This document shows positions 14,288-21,184 of a DNA stretch of 49,126 nucleotides, in pieces. This DNA comes from Syntrophus sp. (in: bacteria). GTDB taxonomy: Bacteria > Desulfobacterota > Syntrophorhabdia > Syntrophorhabdales > Syntrophorhabdaceae. Both the position numbers and the translations under genes were made by a program. The stretch is taken from assembly GCA_013824645.1 (NCBI GenBank), contig PNOF01000015.1:1-49126 (forward strand). The letters run 5' to 3'. The notes under the pieces are model-generated. The model saw nothing but the letters and a program-made list of their open reading frames with translations. It had not been told where the DNA came from and made no database searches. Numbering within the stretch: the first letter of the stretch is position 1; each line of letters starts with the position of its first letter.

Positions 14288-14306
14288 ATCATTTACGGTT
14301 TCACAC
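14267..14306 (-). promoter_or_regulatory. Antiterminator helix of the trp attenuator
   Basis: GTGTGAAACCGT (14306 down to 14295) is perfectly complementary to ACGGTTTCACAC (14278 down to 14267), 12 base pairs. The second half lies in the loop and adjoining stem of the terminator, so the two structures compete. The first half begins right after the leader-peptide stop codon. A ribosome that finishes the leader would cover it, while one stalled at the Trp codons would leave it free to pair. Confidence 0.85.
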
Positions 14307-14354
14307 CTACGAGATCTGCCACCACCAGTTTTTTGTATTTATTTTTACTTTCAT
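14307..14354 (-). CDS. trpL: trp leader peptide with three consecutive Trp codons
   Basis: This 15-residue ORF, MKVKINTKNWWWQIS, ends in TAG immediately before the antiterminator helix. The three TGG codons are at 14319-14327. In leader-peptide attenuation, low charged tRNA-Trp stalls the ribosome on these codons and favours antitermination of the following gene. Three consecutive Trp codons in a 15-residue ORF directly ahead of a terminator and a trpB gene are very unlikely by chance. The ribosome-binding site is weak (AAAAGA about 8 bases upstream). It is too short for usual gene finders. Confidence 0.85.
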   Translation of the reverse strand: MKVKINTKNWWWQIS

Positions 14355-14363
14355 ATCGCAATC

Positions 14364-14393
14364 TTTTTAGCACATAAAAACAGAGGGTGTCAA
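14364..14393 (-). promoter_or_regulatory. Candidate promoter of the trpL-trpB transcript
   Basis: A perfect -35 box TTGACA (14388-14393, minus strand) is separated by 18 bases from TAAAAA (14364-14369), a weak -10 preceded by TGC like an extended -10. Transcription would begin very close to the leader ATG, leaving little room for a binding site, so the exact -10 is uncertain. Confidence 0.45.
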
Positions 14394-14400
14394 CATGTTT

Positions 14401-14660
14401 TGATACCATGGCGGTTAATACATAAAGATGAGGAACTATTTCGGTATAGGGTATTTCTCAGTGACTTCTTCTCTCATGCGTTGCTCCTGGGCCGTCACAT
14501 ACTGCGTTACAAAAAGATATACGAGTTTTGCAAGAGGCCCAGGTTACAGTAAAAACTCAATTACAGCGGATAACAAAGAACAATGGGTCCACATGAGTCC
14601 TTTTTCGACATCATCATCACCAGAAAAAATAAATGCTTCGTAATTTTCACATCATTTGTG
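14401..14660. other. Intergenic region between divergent trpL and transaldolase genes
   Basis: No gene is supported; ORFs here lack binding sites and family features. It must contain the upstream regulatory regions of two divergently transcribed units. Confidence 0.5.
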
Positions 14661-14666
14661 TATAAT
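14661..14666 (+). promoter_or_regulatory. Candidate -10 box for the transaldolase gene
   Basis: A perfect TATAAT, 46 bases before the ATG. At a 17-18 base spacing the upstream sequence is TTCGTAA, a poor -35, so an activator or an alternative element may be needed. Confidence 0.4.
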
Positions 14667-14712
14667 AAAAACGTTTTTCAAACTGATAAATTAACCCAAT
14701 GGAGGTATAATC

Positions 14713-15357
14713 ATGAAGTTCTTTATTGATACGGCAAATATAGAGGAGATTAAAAAGGGTATAGAAATGGGTCTTGTCGATGGCGTTACGACGAACCCGA
14801 CGCTACTCTCAAAAGAGAAAAAAGATCCACAGCTTGTCATAAAAGAGATACTGGAGACTGTTACCGGTCCCGTAAGCCTCGAAGTAATCGCAAAAGATGC
14901 CAAAGGCATGTGCGAAGAAGCGAGAAAGCTTGCAGTGCTGGGCAACAATGCCGTCATCAAGATACCCATGACAGAAGAAGGGATCAAAGCGGTAAGGACA
15001 CTTTCTTTGGAAGGCATCAAGACAAATGTAACACTCATCTTTCAGCCCATACAGGCGCTCATTGCGGCAAAAGCCGGCGCAACCTATGTAAGCCCTTTTA
15101 TCGGGAGACTCGATGATATCGCCACAAAAGGCATGGGGATCATCGACGAAATCTGCAATATTTTTTTCAACTATGCCTTTGAAACAGAGGTCATCGTGGC
15201 AAGTATCAGAAACCCCATTCATGTCCTCGACGCGGCGCTCATCGGCGCCGACATCGCCACAATCCCCTTCAATGTCCTCAAGCAACTCATGAACCACCCT
15301 CTGACCGACATCGGTCTCGAAAAGTTCTTAAAGGACTGGGAGAGCATTCAGAAGTAG
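14713..15357 (+). CDS. tal: Transaldolase, TalC/F6P-aldolase-like short form
   Basis: The 214-residue protein is of the short TalC/FsaA transaldolase family, a TIM-barrel decameric enzyme. [35 protein letters not shown] is the classic N-terminus. The Schiff-base lysine is in [16 protein letters not shown] (about residue 83). [32 protein letters not shown] is the next conserved block. It moves a dihydroxyacetone unit between sugar phosphates in the non-oxidative pentose phosphate pathway; some homologues act as fructose-6-phosphate aldolase, which the sequence does not exclude. GGAGGT lies 7 bases before the ATG. It appears monocistronic and convergent with recR, with only 14 bases between stops. 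Confidence 0.93.
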   Translation: MKFFIDTANIEEIKKGIEMGLVDGVTTNPTLLSKEKKDPQLVIKEILETVTGPVSLEVIAKDAKGMCEEARKLAVLGNNAVIKIPMTEEGIKAVRTLSLEGIKTNVTLIFQPIQALIAAKAGATYVSPFIGRLDDIATKGMGIIDEICNIFFNYAFETEVIVASIRNPIHVLDAALIGADIATIPFNVLKQLMNHPLTDIGLEKFLKDWESIQK

Positions 15358-15371
15358 AGCGAAAGTAGCGC

Positions 15372-15968
15372 TTATAAATTTTTTCTATTATCCATGGAAC
15401 TTTTGATCGTAAGGGGATCGATATAGACAATATCGCCACCGACAGGAATGCCGGAGGCTATTCGTGTAATGGTCACATCGAGGTGCTTTAATATCTCGCC
15501 TATGTAATGGGCCGTCGTGTTTCCTTCGATATTCGGGTTCGTCGCCACGATAACTTCTCTTATCCCTTCTCTGACGATCCTGTCCTGAAGTTCTTTAATC
15601 CTGATCTCATCGGGACCAATACCTTCAAGGGGATTTATGACACCGTGAAGGACATGGTAACGAAGATGGCCCGGATTTGATGATTCAATGACCATCATAT
15701 GGGATGATTCCTCGACAACGCAGACAACTGATTTGTCCCTGCGTTCGTCTCTGCATATGGCACAGGGATCGCTATCGGTAATATTAAAGCAGACACTGCA
15801 AAGCCGTATCTTTTCTTTTACATCCGTGAGGCTTCTCGAAAGCTCCGTAATATAACTGTCCTTTGTGTTTAAAAGAAAAAAGGCCAGTCTCGTCGCCGTT
15901 TTACGCCCTATTCCCGGCAATCGTGTGAGATTCTCAATCAGTCGTTCAATCGGTTCCGGATAAAACAT
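15372..15968 (-). CDS. recR: Recombination mediator RecR
   Basis: This 198-residue protein matches RecR, which works with RecF and RecO to load RecA at gaps. It has an N-terminal helix-hairpin-helix (LTRLPGIGRKTATRLAFFLL), a four-Cys zinc finger (CSVCFNITDSDPCAIC), a Toprim domain (VVCVVEESSHMMVIESS) and the closing GIPVGGDIVYIDPLT. I chose the ATG one base after the ybaB stop, because the protein then starts MFYPEPIERLIENL as usual; a TTG four codons further upstream is also in frame. It is the last gene of the SRP RNA, dnaX, ybaB, recR group. Confidence 0.95.
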   Translation of the reverse strand: MFYPEPIERLIENLTRLPGIGRKTATRLAFFLLNTKDSYITELSRSLTDVKEKIRLCSVCFNITDSDPCAICRDERRDKSVVCVVEESSHMMVIESSNPGHLRYHVLHGVINPLEGIGPDEIRIKELQDRIVREGIREVIVATNPNIEGNTTAHYIGEILKHLDVTITRIASGIPVGGDIVYIDPLTIKSSMDNRKNL

Positions 15969-15969
15969 G

Positions 15970-16284
15970 TTACATACCAAAGGGAAGTTGCATGCCGCCG
16001 GTCACTTTCGACATCTCTTCCTGCATCATCTCTCTTGATCTGTCAAGACCTTCATTGATGGCAGCAATAATGAGGTCTTCAAGGAGTTCCTTGTCCTTTT
16101 CTTCCCATATTTCGTTGGCAATCTTGACAGAAATCAGTTCCTGCTTACCGTTGACCACGCAGGTCACCATACCGCCGCCTGATTGGCCCTCAACGGTCTT
16201 CACCGCCATTTCCTCTTGTATTTTTACAAGCCTTTCCTGCATCTTTTTTGCCTGCTGCATAATCTGTCCGATTCCTTTAGACAT
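15970..16284 (-). CDS. ybaB: YbaB/EbfC nucleoid-associated protein
   Basis: The 104-residue protein has the YbaB/EbfC fold, a dimeric DNA-binding nucleoid protein. Visible features are the N-terminal MQQAKKMQERLVKIQEEMAVKTVEGQSGGGMVTCVVNGKQELISVKI and the C-terminal helix LIIAAINEGLDRSREMMQEEMSKVTGGM. The gene lies 11 bases downstream of dnaX and 1 base upstream of recR. This order is widespread in bacteria and links the three genes to replication and repair. Expression is likely coupled; AGGAGGTTGA precedes the start. Confidence 0.95.
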   Translation of the reverse strand: MSKGIGQIMQQAKKMQERLVKIQEEMAVKTVEGQSGGGMVTCVVNGKQELISVKIANEIWEEKDKELLEDLIIAAINEGLDRSREMMQEEMSKVTGGMQLPFGM

Positions 16285-16295
16285 TCAACCTCCTC

Positions 16296-17882
16296 TTAGA
16301 GCTTAAATAAAGATTCTGCTTCCCTGACATATTCTTCAAGGATATTTTTTTTATCTTCCGCATCTCTCATAACAATGGCCATATCTTTCCCGAAGTATTT
16401 CTTAAGCAACTCCTTGATCTCTTCCAATTCATTTTTTATGAAAGTACCATATTTCTTATCGAGATTGAACATAATGGCTTCATTTTCGATACTGATTTCC
16501 ATTGATTCAAGGATGCCGCCCACGAATGGTTTTTTCTTCTTCAGATATTCAACAAAACCTCGTACGTCCGGTTCAGATCCTATGCGGGGCTCATCGTCAT
16601 TATGCTCCGGCAATGGCTCTTTTTTTACAGCTTCCTCACGAAGCTCTTTTTGCTGTGGTCCTTCCTCCGGCCCTACGTTCACCTTTTGCTGGGGGACCGC
16701 ACCAACATGATTCTGGTGAGTATTTTGGGGGCGCTGGTTCTCGTTTTTACCTTCATATCTTTCAAGATTATCGAGGATCTTTTCCACATCCCGTAATCTC
16801 GAAATATTATAAAGGTTAATATAAATCGTCTCCAAGGATACCTTCGGAAAAAGTCCCCGAAGGAGGTCTTCCGATTTTAACAGGTAGTAGACCATATTCT
16901 GTATCTCGTAATAGGCGATCCCTTTTAACAGTTCATTAATTTTCTGGTATTGTTCTTCCCCCATATAGAGGAATGACGGCAAACCTTCACAGACCTTGAT
17001 GATCATCATATTCCGCAAAAATGTCAGAAGACCCTTATAAACCTGTTGCACATCGTAGCCGTCATTGAGGGTCTTCTCGATGATCTCCAGGCCGCTTTTC
17101 AAATCCTCATCAATAAGTGACTGCACGATCCCGAATAATACCTCTGCCTCAACAATACCGACGACATTGATGACATCCTTCTCAGAAATGTGCTGACCAC
17201 TGTAAGCAATGATCTGTTCAAGAAGGGATTCGGCATCACGAAGGCTGCCATCAGCTTCTATGGCGATATGCTGGAAGGCGCCCTCATCAAAACCGATGCC
17301 GTCTTCCGTACAGACCCTTGCGAGTTGTCTGATAATCTCCTTCTCGCCAATACGCTTAAAATCGAACCGCTGGCAGCGGGACATAATCGTATAAGGGATC
17401 TTCTGGAGTTCCGTGGTGGCAAGGATAAAGATATTGTGGCCCGGCGGTTCTTCAAGGGTCTTCAGGAAGGCGTTCCGTGCCTCTGTTGTAAGCATATGTG
17501 CTTCATCGAGAATGTATACCTTGTAGCGCCCCTGCATGGGCATATAGCGAACGTTTTCGCGGAGTTCCTTTATGTCGTCAATGCCCCGGGCAGAAGCCGC
17601 ATCGATCTCAATAACATCGACAAAGCTGCCTTCGTTGATTGCCACACAGTTTTCACAGACATCGCAGGGTTCTTCCGTCGGACCCTGAACACAGTTCACC
17701 GCCTTTGAAAGTATCCGTGCAAGGGAGGTCTTTCCGACTCCTCGCGGGCCGGTAAACAGATAGGCGTGTGGAATCTTCCCGGATTTGATGGTATTTTTCA
17801 GGGTTGTTATAATCTGCGGCTGGCCGATGACATCATCAAACTTCTTCGGCCTCCATCTTCGCGCGATAACCGTGTAACTCAC
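16296..17882 (-). CDS. dnaX: DNA polymerase III tau/gamma subunit
   Basis: The 528-residue protein is the clamp-loader ATPase DnaX. The Walker A motif is FTGPRGVGKTSLARIL (about 43-58). Four zinc cysteines follow (C64, then CDVCENC around 73-79). The Walker B DEAH box is VYILDEAHMLT, and the sensor arginine finger is in IMSRCQRFDFKRI. Domain III and a Glu/Pro-rich linker (about 390-440) precede a C-terminal tau-like domain that would contact the polymerase or helicase. I see no slippery A-run that would make a separate gamma form. It is the first protein gene of the ffs-dnaX-ybaB-recR group. Confidence 0.95.
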   Translation of the reverse strand: MSYTVIARRWRPKKFDDVIGQPQIITTLKNTIKSGKIPHAYLFTGPRGVGKTSLARILSKAVNCVQGPTEEPCDVCENCVAINEGSFVDVIEIDAASARGIDDIKELRENVRYMPMQGRYKVYILDEAHMLTTEARNAFLKTLEEPPGHNIFILATTELQKIPYTIMSRCQRFDFKRIGEKEIIRQLARVCTEDGIGFDEGAFQHIAIEADGSLRDAESLLEQIIAYSGQHISEKDVINVVGIVEAEVLFGIVQSLIDEDLKSGLEIIEKTLNDGYDVQQVYKGLLTFLRNMMIIKVCEGLPSFLYMGEEQYQKINELLKGIAYYEIQNMVYYLLKSEDLLRGLFPKVSLETIYINLYNISRLRDVEKILDNLERYEGKNENQRPQNTHQNHVGAVPQQKVNVGPEEGPQQKELREEAVKKEPLPEHNDDEPRIGSEPDVRGFVEYLKKKKPFVGGILESMEISIENEAIMFNLDKKYGTFIKNELEEIKELLKKYFGKDMAIVMRDAEDKKNILEEYVREAESLFKL

Positions 17883-17905
17883 AGAACACCCCCCGGCGGT
17901 AAAGA

Positions 17906-17936
17906 CGGTGAATCGTGAATCGTGAATCGTGAATCA
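17906..17936. repeat. GTGAATC heptanucleotide repeat upstream of dnaX
   Basis: Four tandem units lie between the SRP RNA gene and dnaX. This is the clearest intergenic copy of the unit that also fills the insertion in the glycosyltransferase gene. Confidence 0.85.
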
Positions 17937-18041
17937 CACAAGCCGGAAAGACCATTGCTTCGGACGCCTTGAAGACAAGAAGATTCTTCGGTGAGGGTTT
18001 TCATTATCAATTCTGTGTTTTTCATTTTACATTATTTTAAG

Positions 18042-18135
18042 ACCAGGCTACCTGCGGCACACGGATTAGCTATTACCGCTGCTTCCTTCCGGACCTGACG
18101 GGGTTCATAACCTCGACGTTGCGCAGGGCCTGGCT
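18042..18135 (-). ncRNA. ffs: Signal recognition particle RNA, small bacterial (4.5S) type
   Basis: On the minus strand the segment contains the universally conserved SRP helix 8 sequence GTCAGGTCCGGAAGGAAGCAG followed by CGGTAA. The ends CCAGGCC and GGTAGCCTGG are complementary and close the hairpin. The length is about 95 nt, like 4.5S RNA. It pairs with Ffh for co-translational targeting to the membrane. It lies between tRNA-Ser and dnaX, a common bacterial arrangement. Exact ends are estimated from base pairing. Confidence 0.93.
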
Positions 18136-18148
18136 TATTCTCGATCAT

Positions 18149-18238
18149 TGGCGGAGAGAGAGGGATTTGAACCCTCGGAACGCGTTAACGTTCACACGAT
18201 TTCCAGTCGTGCTCCTTCAGCCGCTCGGACATCTCTCC
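18149..18238 (-). tRNA. tRNA-Ser (anticodon GGA)
   Basis: The minus-strand sequence folds into a class II tRNA of 90 nt including an encoded CCA end. The acceptor stem is GGAGAGA/TCTCTCC, and the anticodon loop CTGGAAA lies within the stem CACGA/TCGTG. The long variable arm (GTGAACGTTAACGC) and T-loop GGTTCAAATCC are typical of tRNA-Ser. It would read UCC and UCU codons. It is upstream of the SRP RNA gene on the same strand. Confidence 0.95.
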
Positions 18239-18364
18239 GGTGACATTCTATATACCATACTTATTTTGTACTCCTCAAGGCAATTCATGCATATTGACTG
18301 CAGAAGCTTCTCCACGTTATTTGCTATGTTTACGGAATGTGTTCTGATAGAATCATATTATCTT

Positions 18365-20173
18365 ATGAGTTTCTTACCCCTTTCCCAAAATGATATGAAA
18401 AAAAGAGGATGGGACCTGCTCGATGTCATCCTTGTAAGCGGCGATGCCTATGTGGACCACCCTTCATTCGGTCCTGCCGTCATCGGAAGAGTACTTGAAA
18501 AGAAAGGATTCAGAGTGGGTATTATTGCCCAGCCGGACTGGAAAAGTTCAAAGGATTTTATGCAACTGGGGAAACCCCGGCTCTTCTTTGGTATTACAGC
18601 GGGCAATATGGACTCAATGGTGTCAAATTACACGGCACACAAAAAACCTCGCAAGGAAGATGACTATGCCCCGGGAGGAAAGGCCGGTCAACGTCCTGAC
18701 CGTGCAACAATCGTCTACGCCAACCGCATCCGGGAGGCCTTCGGTGATGTTCCTATTGTCATCGGAGGGATCGAGGCAAGCCTGAGGCGATTCGCTCATT
18801 ATGACTGGTGGGACAACACGGTACGAAGGTCTATATTGCTCGATTCACGGGCCGATATCCTCGTATATGGCATGGGAGAAACCCAGGTAATTGAGATAGC
18901 GGAACGACTCTCGATGAAACGAAACCTGGATGGTATCAGAGGAACGGTAGTTATATCCCCGCTGAAACCCGATTTGACATCTGAGATTTCAAATTTCAAA
19001 TCTCCGCCACAGGCGGAGACCGTTGAAATACCCTCATACGAAGAGGTTCGAGAGGATACGAATAAATTTAATGAGGCATTCAAAGTCATCTATCTCAATC
19101 AGGACCCATTCCAGGGGAGTGTTATTGCGCAAAAGCACGGCAACAGGTTCGTCATTCAGTATCCCCCTCCATTTCCTTTAGCTTCCCATGAGCTTGATGA
19201 AGTCTATGAACTTCCCTTCATGAAGGCCTGCCATCCCTCCTACGATAAGGACGGTGGCGTACCGGGATTTGAGACAGTGAAATTCTCTTTGATATCCCAT
19301 CGGGGATGTCCCGGCCAGTGCAGCTTCTGCTCTCTCTCTATGCACCAGGGTAGGATCGTTCAGTCAAGGAGCGCCGAGTCCCTTGTAAGGGAAGCCCGTT
19401 TGCTGACGGATCGAAAAGATTTTCGGGGGACCATAAACGACATAGGGGGACCAACGGCAAATCTCTATAAGGCACGTTGCTCGCTGTGGCAGGACAGGGG
19501 AGCCTGCAGGGATAAATCATGTCTCACGCCAGTTAGGTGCAAAAACCTTCGTTTGGGATACAAGGAAAGCATCAACACGTACAAGGAGATCATGAAAATT
19601 CCCGGTGTAAAGCACCTATTTATCGAAAGCGGCATCCGATATGACCTTTTGATAGAAAAAGACACCGATGAATATCTTGAGCATATATGCAGACACCACA
19701 TAAGCGGGCAAATGAAGGTAGCCCCCGAACATGCTGTAGACCATGTTCTGAAGATCATGAATAAGCCCCTCTTTCACAGGTATGAAGAATTTGCAGCACG
19801 ATTTAAAGAAATCAACAAAAAGATCAGAAAAGATCAGTATCTCGTCCACTATTTCATCAGCAGCCACCCTGGCGCCACGCTGGAAGATACCCTTCAACTC
19901 TCCCTCGCTCTCATAAAAAAAAGGGTTTATCCTGAGCAGATACAGGATTTTATGCCTCTTCCGCTCACCATTTCGGGCGCCATGTACTACACCGGAAAAC
20001 ACCCTTTGACAGGAGAGACTGTCCCCGTGTCAAAAGCATTTCAGGAGAGAAAAATGCATCGTGCCCTTATCCAGTATCGTTATCCGAAAAACCGGAGTCT
20101 TGTCATGGAGGCATTAAAAATTCTCAAAAAAGAAGATCTGGCAGGGACCTTCCTGCGGCATTGGCAAAAATAG
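18365..20173 (+). CDS. YgiQ-family radical SAM protein
   Basis: The 602-residue protein matches the YgiQ family (UPF0313). The start is chosen at [10 protein letters not shown] because the family begins FLP...[26 protein letters not shown], matched here by [26 protein letters not shown]; longer versions would run through the tRNA and SRP RNA. The N-terminal B12-binding-like region contains [16 protein letters not shown]. The radical SAM cluster is [10 protein letters not shown] in [13 protein letters not shown]. Substrate and reaction of the family are unknown. Residues near 200-215 ([14 protein letters not shown]) look like a small repeat-derived insertion. The ribosome-binding site is weak. 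Confidence 0.9.
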   Translation: [602 protein letters not shown]

Positions 20174-20249
20174 AGTTGCATGGTCTCTGTCAATCGTTTA
20201 ATATAGACTACAAAAACAATGAATGAGTGAGTTGAGGGGGAGCCGTATT

Positions 20250-20933
20250 ATGTGCTATGCACGACTAAAAATAACGATATTGTCCATCATTATCTTAACA
20301 ACCATTTTCATACTCTTATGTCTTACTGCAGGCCCTTCGTATGCACGACGGGATACCCTTGAAAGTGGAACAGTATTGAAGGGTATTGCCTTCGATGAAT
20401 TCTGGAGAAAGGTGAAAGAGGAAGGAGATAAATGGGCCAACGACAAATTATATATACGGAAAATATCATCAGGAACAGTACGAGGCTTTGATAAACATGA
20501 CGGTCTTTCACCTCTCTGGGAGGCACAAATAGTGAAATGCAACGAATTGCAGGAACAAATAACGTCCGGTAAGCACCTTTCGATATGCAAAGGTAAAACG
20601 GTTACACTCCGTATGGTAGAAAGCGGCATCATTGGTCTGGAACCGGGCCTTCACGTGAAAAAGGAAGGCAATTTCCGCGGCGGGGCCGTCAGCTTCGAGA
20701 GGATTAAGTTCTCTGCCCAGGCAGCAGAAGATACTGCCAATGGACACATGCATTATCGTTCAATGGGTTTTGACAATTATACCTATGACCTGAAAATTGA
20801 CCATTTTTCCAATAAACCGGTGTGGATCATCAAAAAAGCATGCAGCGGGCGGGGCGTCCTGGAAAGAAGATGCAGGCCCAAAGATCACTGGATCGTGAAA
20901 GTTGATGCTGAAACAGGACAAATTATCAAATAA
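20250..20933 (+). CDS. Secreted protein of unknown function
   Basis: The 227-residue protein has an N-terminal signal peptide: Arg/Lys, then ITILSIIILTTIFILLCLTAGPSYA with a likely cleavage after SYA. The start at 20250 is preferred over one nine codons upstream because GAGGGGGA lies 8 bases before it. The mature part is mixed alpha/beta with cysteines at roughly 81, 95, 189 and 199. The closing segment HWIVKVDAETGQIIK resembles the end of a PepSY-type repeat, but this is weak. No family can be named confidently. It follows the ygiQ-like gene by about 75 bases. Confidence 0.65.
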   Translation: MCYARLKITILSIIILTTIFILLCLTAGPSYARRDTLESGTVLKGIAFDEFWRKVKEEGDKWANDKLYIRKISSGTVRGFDKHDGLSPLWEAQIVKCNELQEQITSGKHLSICKGKTVTLRMVESGIIGLEPGLHVKKEGNFRGGAVSFERIKFSAQAAEDTANGHMHYRSMGFDNYTYDLKIDHFSNKPVWIIKKACSGRGVLERRCRPKDHWIVKVDAETGQIIK

Positions 20934-21184
20934 CTAACAACCGGAAATCGTGAGTCGTGAATGGTAAATGACACACCGCACGGGGCATAATGCACAAGGG
21001 CCGGAAAACGTAAATTGTGAATCATGAGATCCGGGAATTATTTATTGCAACAGCTTTGTCCGCTTCTCGAATTATTATGCAGACTTCACAAATTTTATAA
21101 CTGCATAGTGCTAAACTTTCAATATTCCTCTTCCAAAATTTCGAAAATGTCTTATAATAATTGTTATTACAAAAGGGATTATAC
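20934..21184. other. Gap with degenerate heptanucleotide repeats
   Basis: Loose units (CGTGAGT, CGTGAAT, CGTAAAT) occur at 20943-20965 and 21006-21030. The rest is AT-rich with no gene; AAAAGGGATTATAC before the kinase start contains its binding site. Confidence 0.5.

Noticed and set aside
14292-14330. Alternative reading frame ending LVVADLVGVKP
   Set aside because: It has no start codon within a sensible distance and does not fit any family; the frame with the ATG and three Trp codons fits the attenuator geometry.
14190-14400. T-box riboswitch ahead of trpB
   Set aside because: No AGGGTGGNACCGCG T-box consensus is present; the GGTGGTGGCAG string is the run of Trp codons. Leader-peptide attenuation explains the structure better.
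18119-18364. N-terminal extension of the YgiQ-like protein
   Set aside because: It would run through the SRP RNA end and tRNA-Ser on the other strand, and family members start at the FLP...MKK segment.
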